Made by a program: the position numbers and the translations under genes. This document shows positions 49,367-59,112 of a DNA stretch of 64,000 bases, piece after piece. The notes beneath the pieces are model-generated. The model was not told where the DNA came from. It did no database searches and was given only the letters and a program-made list of their open reading frames with translations. Within the stretch, counting starts at the first letter, position 1; each line of letters begins with the position of its first letter. Source of the DNA: Saururus chinensis (taxonomy: Eukaryota; Streptophyta; Magnoliopsida; Piperales; Saururaceae); assembly GCA_035235625.1 (NCBI GenBank), contig CP141141.1, positions 24,673,968 through 24,737,967 on the forward strand, given 5' to 3'.

Positions 49367-49734
49367 TAAGCCTCATCCTCTTTTCAGCCTCAGCCCCAAC
49401 CCTAGCCCCAGCCTCAGCCTCTTTTAAGCCTCAGCCTCTTTTCAGCCTCAGCCTCTTTTCGACCTCGACCTCGGCCTCGGCCTCGACCTCGGCCTCGGCC
49501 TCGGCCTCGACCTCGGCCTCGGCCTCGGCCTCGACCTCGACCTCGGCCTCGGCCTCGACCTCGACCTCGACCTCGGCCTCAGCCTCTTTTTAGCCACACC
49601 CTCACCCCTCACCCTCACCCTTACCAACACCCCTCACCCCCCACCCCCTCAGCCCCCAAGCCTCAGCCTCGACCTCGACCTCACCCCTGCGCCCCTTGAC
49701 CCTTGAGCACTCAATGGCAACCTCCAACATCAAC

Positions 49735-49850
49735 ATCAACCTCCAATATCAACCTCCAACCTCCAACCTCCAACCTCCAACCTCCAACCTCCAACCTCCA
49801 ACCTCCAACACTCCAACCTCAACCTCCAACCTCCAACACTCCAACCTCGG
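49735..49850. repeat. (CCTCCAA)n heptamer run
   Basis: About ten CCTCCAA units, a seven-base departure from the hexamer rule, next to CATCAACATC and CATCGACATC triplet-like stretches. The equivalent part of the left copy (44460-44610) has CATCGGCATCGGC and CCAACCTCCAAC units instead. Confidence 0.85.
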
Positions 49851-52800
49851 CATCGACACTCGGCATCGGCTCAACATCTTTTAAGCATCGACATCGACAT
49901 CTTTTAAGCCTCGGCCCGCCCCTTTTAAGCCACAGCCCCAGCCTATTTTAAGCCTCAGCCAAGATTCTTTTTAGCCTCACCCTCACCCTCACCCCCACCC
50001 CTCACCCCAGCCCCTTCCGCTTCCGCCTCCGCCTCCGCCGCGCGACCTCGGCCTCGGCCTCGGCCTCGGCCTCGGCCTCGGCCTCGGCCTCGGCCTCGGC
50101 CTCGGCCTGCGCCTGCGCCTGCGCCTGCGCCTGCGCCTCTGCCTCTGCCTCTGCCTCTGCCTCAGCCTCAGCCTCTTCCTCTTTTTAGCCTCAGCCTCAG
50201 CCTCAGCCTCTTTTTAGACTCAGCCTCGTTTTAGCCTCAGCCCCAGCCTCACCCTAGCCTCAGCCTCAGCCTCAGCCTCAGCCTCAGCCTCAGCCTCAGC
50301 CTCAGCCTCACCCCCACCCCTCACCCCAGCCCCTTCCGCTTCCGCTTCCTCAGCCTCTTATTAGCCACACCCTCACCCCTCACCCCCTCAGCCTCAGCCC
50401 CTTTTTAACCTCAACCTCAGCCTCAGCCTCAATCTCTTTTTAGCCTCACCCCACCCGACCCTAGCCCCGGTGACCTCGGCCTCGGCCTCGACCTCGGCCT
50501 CGGCCTCGACCTCGACCTCGGCCTCTTATTAGCCTCAGCCTCTTATTAGCCTCAGCCTCTTATTAGCCATCGGCCTCGACCTCGGCCTCGGCCTCGGCCT
50601 CGACCTCGGCCTCGGCCTCGACCTCGGCCTCGACCTCAGCCTCAGCCTCAGCCTCAGCCCCTTTTCAGCCTCAGCCCCTTTTCAGCCTCTCTTAAGCCTC
50701 AGCCTCTTTTAAGCCTCAGCCTCATTTAAGCCTAATTTAAGCATCATTTAAGCCTAAGCCTCAGCCAAAGCCAAAGCCAAAGCCAAAGCCTCTTCCTCTT
50801 CCTCTTCCTCTTCCTCTTCCTCTTCCTCTCCTCTTCCTCTTTTAAGCCTCATCCTCTTTTCAGCCTCATTGACACCGGCCCGGTGACCCGGTGACCTCGG
50901 CCTCGGCCTCGGCCTCGACCTCGGCCTCGGCCTCGGCCTCTTTTAAGCCTCGGCCTCTTTTCGGCCTCGGCCCCAACCCCGACCATGACCTCATCCTCAG
51001 CCCCTTTCAAGCCTCTGCCTCATTTAAGCCTCATTTAAGCCAAAGCCAAAGCCTCTGCCAAAGCCTCAGCCTCAGCCTCAGCCTCAGCCTCTGCCTATGC
51101 CTCTTTTTAGCCTCTGCCTCTGCCTCTTTTTAGCCTCTGCCTCTTTTCAGCCTCTTTTTAGCCTCAGCCTCTTTTCAGCCTCAGCCTCAGCCTCAGCCTC
51201 TTTTCAGCCTCAGCCTCAGCCTCGGCCTCGGCCTGCCTCTGCCTGCGCCTCTGCCTACGCCCTCACGCCTCTGCCTGCGCCTGCACCTCTGCCTCTGCCT
51301 GCGCCTCTGCCTGCTGCCTCTGCGCCTCTGCCTCTGCGCCTCTGCCTCTGCCTGCGCCTCTGCCTCACGCCTCTGCCTACGCCTCTGCCTCTGCCTCTGC
51401 CTGCGCCTCTGCCTCTGCCTCTGCCTCTGCCTCGGCCTCGGCCTCGACCTCGGCCTCAGCCTCAGCCTCAGCCTCAGCCTCAGCCTCTTTTCAGCCTCTT
51501 TTCAGCCTCTTTCTCAGCCTCAGCCTCAGCCTCAGCCTCAGTCTTTTCAGCCTCAGCCTTTTCAGCCTCTTTCTCAGCCTCAGCCTCAGCCTCGACCTCG
51601 ACCTCATTACCTCGGCCTCGGCCTCGCCTCGCCTCGATCCTCGGCCTCGGCCTCGGCCTCGACCTCGGCCTCGATCCTCGGCCTCGACCTCGATCCTCGG
51701 CCTCGGCCTCGACCTCGATCCTCGACCTCGATCCTCGATCCTCGGCCTCGGCCTCGATCTCGATCCTCGATCCTCGGCCTCTTTTTTGGCCTCGGCCTCT
51801 TTTTAGCCTCAATTGGTTTTTAGCCTCGATTGACCTCTTTTTAGCCTCGATTGATTATCTTTTAGCCTCACCTCACCCCACCCCTCACCCTAGCCCTTTC
51901 AAATTATCGCCTCATTATCATTATCGCCTCAGCCTCCGCCTCTTTTAGCCTCACCCCTCACCCCTCACCCGTTGTTGTTGTTGACCTCGACCTCGGCCTC
52001 TTTTAAGCCCCGATCTCGACCTCTCTTTTAAGCCTCGACCTCTTTTAAGCCTCATTATCTTTTAAGCCTCTGCTTGACCTCTTTTAAAGCCTCACCCGCA
52101 CCCTTCACCCTCGGCCTCGGCCTCGGCCTCGGCCTCGGCCCGGGATTATTGGCCCCGGCCTCGGCCTCGGCCCCTTCGACCTCGGCCTCGGCCTCGGCCT
52201 CGACCTCGGCCCATTGACCCCGGCCCCGGCCCGGCCCGGTGACCCCACCCCACCCCCACCCCACCCTCACCCTCTTTTTAGCCTCACCCCATTGACCTCT
52301 TTTTAGCCTCGATTGATATCTTTTAGCCTCACCCTCACCCCCACCCCTCCTTGTTGTCAGGCCAAAACAAGCTTAAGCCACATATCCTCATCGCCAGCCT
52401 CATCCTCGCCTCAGCCTCAGCCTCAGCCTCTTTTTAGCCTCACCGCACCCTTCACCCTCGATTCTCGACCTCGGCCTCGACCTCATTACTCGATTCTCAT
52501 TATTGATGACCTCATTGACCCTCGATTATCGGCCTCATTGTTATTGATATGACCCTCGGCCTCGATACTCGGCCTCGGCCTCGATCTCGACCTCGGCCTC
52601 GATCTCGACCTCGGCCTCGGCCTCGGCCTCGATCTCGACCTCGACCTCGATTCTCGATCCTCGGCCTCGACCTCGATCTCGATCCTCGGCCTCGATCCTC
52701 GATACTCGGCCTCGGCCTCGACCTCGATCCTCGGCCTCGATCCTCGATCCTCGGCCTCGGCCTCGGCCTCATTATCGATCCTCGGCCTCATTCTCGTTGA

Positions 52801-53304
52801 CCTCGATCCTCGGCCTCTTTTTAGCCTCGATTGACCTCTTTTAGCCTCACCCTCACCCCACCCCTCACCCTAGCCCTTTAAATTGCATTTCCGCCTCGCC
52901 TCATCATCGCCTCCATTATCATCGCCTCGCCTCAGCCTCTTTTTAGCCTCACCCCTCACCCCTCACCCTTGTTATTGTTGTTGATGATATCTTTTAAATT
53001 GACCTCATTCTCATTATCTTTTAAGCCTCGATATCTTTTAAGCCTCGGCCTCATTGACCTCTTTTAAGCCTCATTGACCCGGCCTCTTTTAAGCCTCACC
53101 GCACCCTTCACCCTCGGCCTCGGTATCTTTTAAGCCTCGACCTCGGCCCCTCTGACCTCGGCCTCGGTCCTCGACCTCGGTTGACCTCGGCCTCGGCCTC
53201 GGCCTCGGCCTCGGCCTCGGCCTCGGCCTCGGCCTCGACCTCGACCTCGACCTCGACCTCGACCTCGCCCTCGACCTCGACCTCGACCTCGACCTCACCT
53301 CACC

Positions 53305-53311
53305 CTCACCT

Positions 53312-53366
<55 letters not shown>

Positions 53367-53501
53367 GGCCTCGACCTCATCCTCGACCTCGACCTCGAGG
53401 CCTCGACCTCGACCTCGGCCTCGACCTCGACCTCGACCTCGACCTCGATACCTCGGCCTCGACCTCGACCTCGGCCTCGACCTCGGCCTCGACCTCGGCC
53501 T

Positions 53502-53573
<72 letters not shown>
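53305..53573. repeat. (CACCCT)n runs flanking a CCTCGA block
   Basis: Two runs of CACCCT, at about 53305-53366 and 53503-53573, flank an interval of CCTCGA and CCTCGG units. Confidence 0.9.
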
Positions 53574-53574
<1 letters not shown>

Positions 53575-53970
53575 TTTTTAGCCTCACCCCCATTGACCTC
53601 TTTTTAGCCTCATTGACCTCTTTTTAGCCTCACCCTCACCCCACCCCTCACCCCGGCCCCTTCAGCTTCGCTTCGCTTCAGCCTCCAGCCACCTTCGCCT
53701 CCGCCTCGCCTCCGCCTCAGCCTCAGCCTCTTTTAGCCTCACCCGGCCCATGACCTCATCCTCAGCCCCTTTCAAGCCTCTGCCTCATTTAAGCCTCATT
53801 TAAGCCAAAGCCAAAGCCAAAGCCAAAGCCAAAGCCAAAGCCTCTGCCAATGCCTCTGCCTCTGCCTCTTTTTAGCGTCAGCCTCAGCCTCTTTTCAGCG
53901 TCAGCCTCTTTTCAGCGTCAGCCTCTTTTCAGCGTCAGCCTCTTTTCAGCCTCTTTTCAGCCTCTTTTCA

Positions 53971-54268
53971 GCCTCGACCTCGACCTCGGCCTCGACCTCG
54001 GCCTCGACCTCGGCCTCGGCCTCGGCCTCGGCCTCGACCTCGACCTCGACCTCGGCCTCGACCTCGGCCTCGACCTCGGCCTCGACCTCGACCTCGACCT
54101 CGGCCTCGGCCTCGGCCTCGGCCTCGACCTCGGCCTCGGCCTCGGCCTCGGCCTCGGCCTCGGCCTCGACCTCGACCTCGGCCTCGACCTCGACCTCGAC
54201 CTCGGCCTCGACCTCGGCCTCGACTCGACCTCGGCCTCGACCTCGACCTCGACCTCGGCCTCGACCTC
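53971..54268. repeat. CCTCGG/CCTCGA block, CpG-dense
   Basis: Almost fifty hexamers of CCTCGA and CCTCGG only, so about one CpG every six bases. On the minus strand CCTCGA units read AGG TCG, that is Arg-Ser. Confidence 0.92.
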
Positions 54269-54439
54269 TTTTTAGCCTCAGCCTCTTTTTAGCCTCAGCC
54301 TCTTTTTAGCCTCATTGACCTCTTTTAGCCTCGGCCCGGCCTCTTTTTAGCCTCACCCTCACCCCCACCCCTCACCCCTAGCCCTTTAAAACACGCCTTC
54401 GCCTCCGCCTCGCCTCCGCCCAGCCTCCGCCTCCGCCTC

Positions 54440-54522
54440 AGCCTCTTTTAGCCTCACCCCTCACCCCTCACCCCTCACCCCTCACCCCTCACCCCTCACC
54501 CCTCACCCCTCACCCCTCTTGT
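54440..54522. repeat. (CACCCCT)n heptamer run
   Basis: About ten CACCCCT units in a row. Confidence 0.9.
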
Positions 54523-54838
54523 TATTGTTATTGACCTCTTTTAAGCCCGGCCTCATTCTCGGCCTCTTTTAAAGCCTCGGCCTCTTTTAAGCCTCATTGA
54601 CCTCTTTTAAGCCTCTGCTTGACCTCTTTTAAGCCTCACCAGCACCCTTCACCCTTCACCCTTCACCCTCACCCTCGGCCTCGGCCTCGGCCTCGGCCTC
54701 GGCCTCTTGCCTCTGCCTCTGCCTCTGCCTCGCCTCTTGCCTCTGCCTCTGCCTCTGCCTCTTGCCTCTTGCCTCTGCCTCTGCCTCTGCCTCTGCCTCT
54801 GCCTCTGCCCTCTGCCTCTGCCCATTATTGTTATTGTG

Positions 54839-54840
<2 letters not shown>

Positions 54841-54891
<51 letters not shown>
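54841..54891. repeat. (TTA)n microsatellite inside the hexamer array
   Basis: About seventeen TTA units between CTGCCT and CACCCT blocks. It is the only long AT-only segment in the array. Confidence 0.95.
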
Positions 54892-54894
<3 letters not shown>

Positions 54895-54908
54895 CCCCCA
54901 CCCCACCC

Positions 54909-54939
<31 letters not shown>

Positions 54940-55494
54940 TTTTAGCCTCACCCTCTTTTAGCCCGACCTCTTTTAGCCTCATTGACCTCTTTTTAGCCTC
55001 ACCCCACCCCTCACCCTGACCCCTTAAAACCGCAGCTTCGCTTAGCTTCGCCTCCGCCTCATCATGCAGCTTCCGCCTCCGCCTCCGCCTCAGCCTCTTT
55101 TTAGCCTCACCCATTGACATCTTTTGAGCCTCGACCTCGGCCTCGGCATCTTTTGAGCCTCGGCGCGGCCTCTTTTTAGCCTCGGCCCCGGCCTCTTTTA
55201 GCCTCACCCTAACCCCTACCCCTCACCGCGGCCCCGGTGACCCGGCCGCGGCTCCGCTCCCGCTCCCTCTCCCTCTCCCTCTCCCTCACCCCCACCCCCA
55301 CCCCCACCCCACCCGACCCCCACCCCCACCCTAATCAGCCCCTTTTCAGCCCTAGCCTGATCAGCCCCTTTTCAGCCCCGGCCTCACCGCCTCCGCCCTC
55401 GGCCCCTTTTCAGCCCTCAGCCTCAGCCTCAGCCTCTTTTTTGTTTTTTCTTCGGCCTCGACCTCAGCCTTTTTTCTTCAGCCTCGCATCAATT

Positions 55495-55543
55495 TGAGCT
55501 TTATGGTAACATTCCCATCAATTTGAGCTTCTTGGTGACAAGC
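55495..55543 (-). pseudogene. SR45-like RRM, C-terminal exon remnant
   Basis: After a TTTTTTTACAG acceptor (ending at 55544) the minus strand reads ACHQEAQIDGNVT. EAQIDGNV matches the end of the RRM in plant SR45/RNPS1 proteins (family form GAQIDGKVV), where the last strand of the RNA-binding fold lies. The reading frame hits a stop within the hexamer array after 55490. A 15-base string, AAGCTCAAATTGATG, occurs twice 32 bp apart exactly at the edge of the array. Assignment is helped by the other SR45-like exons upstream on the same strand. Confidence 0.6.
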
Positions 55544-55966
55544 CTGTAAAAAAACAACATAAATATGTACCAAATCATACAAAGATGTATATAGCCTATC
55601 ATTAGACATCTAAGAAGAGCATACCCCGTCCATGTAAAAAAGAGCTGATATTCATAAGATAATAGGAACATGGTCATTAAGAGTATATAATACTGATTAT
55701 GTGAAAAAAAAAATAGAAAATCATATTCTCCTTATTAATTAAAAAATAAACCATACTCTGCAAAATCTCTTTTGATAAAAAGGCAAAGGCTTACAGACAG
55801 AATAGAAAGTCTGACCGAAGCTAGATAGTCCATTAATTGAAAGAAAACTATTTTACAACTTGGAAGAGGAAAAACAAACTAAAACTGCAAACTACCACAA
55901 TATACATAAATTTACAAAGAAGATCCGCATACCAAATAACAAACAAAATAAATTTAAGACACTCAC
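55544..55966 (-). other. Intron-like DNA of the SR45-like pseudogene
   Basis: AT-rich, bounded by a GTGAGT donor at 55966-55961 and a TTTACAG acceptor at 55544. The middle RRM exon expected here was not found. Part of it (55700-55900) is duplicated at 57460-57700. Confidence 0.5.
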
Positions 55967-56048
55967 TGAATATTTCTATCGGATGGGCTTCATTTACATT
56001 TCTTGTCAATTGCTCAACATAAAGGACCCAGGAACGGGAGAAGCCTTT
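55967..56048 (-). pseudogene. SR45-like RRM, N-terminal exon
   Basis: The minus strand reads VLYVEQLTRNVNEAHPIEIF, close to the SR45/RNPS1 RRM start (family form LHVDSLSRNVNEAHLKEIF), with the RNP2-like strand VLYVEQL. The preceding bases read KASPVPGS in another frame, which is the residue string before the RRM in SR45, so a small deletion shifts the frame between them. Borders are a CTGTTACAG acceptor and a TTCA/GTGAGT donor. SR45 is a nuclear splicing factor and exon-junction-complex partner. Confidence 0.85.
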
Positions 56049-58150
56049 CTGTAACAGTTTAAGAATGCATAATAAAATAAGAACATAAATAAAAAACGCA
56101 TCCAATATTTAAAAAAACTGTATCTTACATCAGACCAAGATGACAAAAACACCCACAAAATGAATCAGTACTACCTTATTTATGACAAAAAACTATTAAT
56201 TAAGACATGATCAATGACATGGCCAACTCAACCAGCTTCAGTCATTACGTGATCCAAAAGCTGAGTTCTAAAAACTTAAAACCACTTCCAACATTGTTGG
56301 AAGCACACACAAGAGCTAAGAGCAACCAGATAAACACTGAAATCCATAGCTTTTCCGCACAAGCAAAGCAATCTGCAATAGTTTACTAAGGTTCTCCACC
56401 AAGCCAGTTCCTTTGAATTAAAAGTAAAAGAGGATCTAACCTGATATTCATTACATAATAGGAAAACGGTCATTAAGAGTATATAATATTGAATATGTAC
56501 AATATATGATGTTTGTTATATAACACCTACTACCCTAAATCACCTCCGCGTCAAATTATAAAACCACGTCCAAATTGAACTTCCTATATCAAGCAAGTCC
56601 ATAGTCTGATCAGATATTCAAGAACCATCAAATCAGTAGCAATAACAAAAGAACAACCAAGCCATCCATACCAAACAGATTTATGAAATTACATCCAAAC
56701 CAGACAGTGAAGACTGAGAATTGGCAGGATAGGAAAGAATCACAGCATACCTTCCTTTATCTGAGAATTCAAAGAAAACAGATCAGGGAAGATATGAGCG
56801 AGGTGTGGGCCGTGCTGGTGCTCACCTACCTTTCACTTTCGATCACCCAACAACCCAATTAATACAGTTTCACCCTCAATTATTACTGGATTTTATACTC
56901 ACGGGCCGCCTCTACCATCCAATTCAAAGAAAACAGATCAGGGAAGATACCAGCAAGGTGTGGGGCGTGATAGTGCTCACCTACCTTTCACTTTCGATCA
57001 CCCAACAACCCAATTAATACAGTTTCACCCTCATTTATTACTGGGTTTTATACATCTGCCTTCACCTATATATAGCTAGCAGTTTACCTCAATTGCTACC
57101 TAACACGGTAAAATTATAAAGATCCAGGGTAAGGCAGACAGCTTCAAAAACTATATAATAACAGTGGTTGATTTGACTTGTCTTTTTAATAACAACTATC
57201 CGCAAACCGAAAATGGCAGCTAGCAAAGCATACAGAATAAAGTAGCAGAATAGCTGTATTTGCGATGCAATAGTTCAAAGAGGACTATTCTGTGTTTACA
57301 TGTTAATAGGCCACAGTTAAAACACCAATAAAAAAATGTTAGTAATCCACAGGACTGAAATTTAGCTCGTTGAACTAAATAAAGCTCGGTCAGAAGAAGA
57401 GAGATCAGAAAAATTTTGTGGTCAGAAACTGCATATGTTTAGAGAGAACAAAAAAAATCACAAATCATATTCTCCTTACCAATTAAAAAACTAAGCCATA
57501 CTCTGCAGAATCTCTTTAATAAAAAGGCTTACAGACAAAACAGAAAACACAAAGTAAAACCGCATCCATTGTTCAATTACTTGTTAAATTGTTTCAAGAC
57601 AGAATAGAAAGCCTAACCGAAGCTAAATGGTCCACTAATTGAAAGAAAACTATTTTACAACTTGCAAGAGGAAAAACAAACTAAACTGCAAAACAAAAGC
57701 ACCTCCGCAACAAACTGAACGCCACTGTCTCAAATACAAAACATCCGTTTACAATCATATGAGCTTAAAGATCAAATTCAAGCTTCACTAATTACTAATT
57801 CAAACTGTAAAACATGATCAAGACGTTAAGTCATTCACTAATTGTGAAAAAATTAATGGTATATCGACATCAATCCGAGTTCAAAAAATCAGGCGTGGAA
57901 ACCTGTTGAATACAGTAGAACGCAAAGACTGATCGGGTCGACCACAATAGAACGCCACCACAACCAAAAGAACTCAACCCATCAACCGGGCAAACAAAAT
58001 TCAGAGAGAGTGATAGCGATCATACGGAGTGGCCCCGTCCAAAGCAATGCAAAAATTGAAATCTTTTAATGGCAGGATCAAAAGGGAGCAGAGAAAGGGA
58101 GAGAAGCTCAAACCCTAAAGAAAATAGGGAAGAGAAAAGAAAGCTCAAAC
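56049..58150 (-). other. First intron region of the SR45-like pseudogene, with internal duplications
   Basis: AT-rich, no coding similarity. It holds a direct duplication of about 155 bp (about 56769-56925 and 56925-57050, both with ACAGATCAGGGAAGAT and CACTTTCGATCACCCAAC). A copy of 55700-55900 lies at 57460-57700 (ACTATTTTACAACTTG, GAGGAAAAACAAACTAAA). GTCATTAAGAGTATATAAT occurs near 55673 and 56470. The length suits a long 5' intron. Confidence 0.6.
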
Positions 58151-58298
58151 CTTTTTTTGGATGGGAGAGGACTGCGGCTACAAGAGTCGGACTTGAGCGG
58201 AAGGGAGAATCGGAGCCGGACGACGAGCGGGACGGCGAAGAAGAAGCGGATCTCGATTCGGACGGGGAGGCCGGCCGCCCTCGTAGGGGTTTCGCCAT
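58151..58298 (-). pseudogene. SR45-like exon 1 (start and first RS segment)
   Basis: The ATG at 58298 opens MAKPLRGRPASPSESRSASS, then SPSRSSSGSDS, close to the SR45 start (MAKPSRGRRSPS...). This Arg/Ser-rich N-terminus mediates protein contacts in splicing. A one-base shift near 58200 moves the reading from SPFRSSP to KSDSCSRSPLPSKK, which is the family-like continuation. It ends at a good donor, AAAAG/GTTTGA (58150). Codons are GC-rich, unlike the AT-rich surroundings. A GC-rich leader lies just upstream. The plus-strand frame here (58069-58392) is only its antisense. Confidence 0.8.
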
Positions 58299-58725
58299 GG
58301 CTGCGCGAGGGGAACAAAGAAACCCTCTACCCTTCCTTCCATCAGCGTTGCCTCCAGAAACCCTCTGTCACCTCCATTGGATTTGGATTTGAAGAAGTCT
58401 CCAGATTTTTTTCTTAGTTCTGATTCGAAGAACTTTCTTTAATTTAATACTTTCCTAATTTTAATTTGAATTGGCAACACAAAGTTAAGTTTAGGACGGG
58501 AAATTTCCAACCCAAAGTTACATCCGGCCAACCCAACCCAACCCAAAATACGGAGAGGCATACACCAAACCTTATTTTATATTTTTCTTATTCTTTTATT
58601 CTCTTTAGGTTGTGCTCCGAGATGAAACGGGTCGTTGGAGTTGATTGTCCACAAAGATAGAGATTATCCGCAAAGATAAGAGATTGAGGGAATAGTTTTT
58701 CCTACTCTTTATTTATAAGGAAAAA
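58299..58725. other. Presumed promoter side of SR45-like exon 1
   Basis: The sequence above the start is GC-richer to about 58390 and then AT-rich. No clear TATA box at a useful distance on the minus strand was identified, and no gene is seen. Confidence 0.35.
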
Positions 58726-58779
58726 GTTGAGGTGAGCCTGGGCTCACGCTCGGCTGCGTGAGCCCATGCTCACCTCAAC
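58726..58779. repeat. Near-perfect 24-bp hairpin with 6-base loop
   Basis: The arms are 58726-58749 and 58756-58779, complementary at 23 of 24 positions, with loop TCGGCT. The arm edges are GTTGAGGTGAGC and GCTCACCTCAAC. It is flanked by the direct repeat CTC(T)TATTTATAA (about 58706-58718 and 58785-58796), resembling a target duplication around a tiny foldback insertion. Confidence 0.85.
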
Positions 58780-58796
58780 TAAGCTCTATTTATAAT

Positions 58797-59109
58797 GAGT
58801 CTTAGGGAAGTTATATACGAGTCATTCATCCATGAGATTAATAGTTAACATTCTAGTATATATTAATATTAATATTATTTATACTAATGCATGTATTATT
58901 GATCTTAATATTAAGGGCTCTTATGTGTGGCTTACGCTATACTCACACTACAAAATTAATACCCTCTAGTGAGGAGCTTTTAGCAGTGCATTGAACTGTG
59001 GGGGGTAGTTACAAAATCCACTACTACATATTATTTGGGAGTGCACAGGAGGGAGATGCAGAGCAATTGTATTGTGTTTTCACCACTGCACAAGGAACGC
59101 CACCCCCAC
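58797..59109. other. AT-rich gap, no gene recognised
   Basis: Contains an AT-rich stretch near 58855-58880 and unremarkable sequence. Nothing coding was recognised. Confidence 0.4.
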
Positions 59110-59112
59110 TAA

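Larger units (their letters stand above)
48700..51200. repeat. Higher-order repeat, right copy
   Basis: Same landmarks in the same order as 43400-46300. Many CCTCAG units of the left copy correspond to CCTCGG or CCTCGA here, while the non-hexamer spacers are nearly unchanged. Confidence 0.8.
40881..55490. repeat. Giant hexamer array, NNGCCT family, about 14.6 kb
   Basis: Nearly every six bases read GCCT plus a variable pair: CCTCAG, CCTAAG, CCTGGC, CCTAGC, CCTCGG, CCTCGA, CACCCT, CTGCCT, CTTCCT, CCGCTT/CCGCCT, CCGGCC. Short spacers CTTTTAAGCC, CTTTTCAGCC, CTTTTTAGCC and CATTTAAGCC recur every few dozen bases. The plus strand is strongly C-rich and G-poor. Frames of up to 283 codons (Pro-Gln, Arg-Leu, Ser-Ala, Arg-Pro, Leu-Thr repeats) are readings of the repeat, not genes. 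No embedded transposon was seen. The right boundary touches SR45-like exon sequence. Confidence 0.95.

Noticed and set aside
40881-55490. Array as a centromeric satellite
   Set aside because: Plant centromeric satellites have units of about 150-180 bp and are often mixed with CRM elements; neither is seen here.
42430-55500. Many long open frames (60-283 codons) in the hexamer array, reading Pro-Gln, Arg-Leu, Ser-Ala, Arg-Pro or Leu-Thr repeats
   Set aside because: Every frame of a stop-free hexamer is open; both strands give frames in the same place, with no non-repeat domain, no start context and abrupt ends at TTTTAAGCC or TTTTTAGCC spacers, which contain stops.
58069-58392. 107-codon plus-strand frame, Arg/Glu-rich
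   Set aside because: It is the complement of the SR45-like exon 1, which has a family-specific N-terminus and a good donor on the minus strand.
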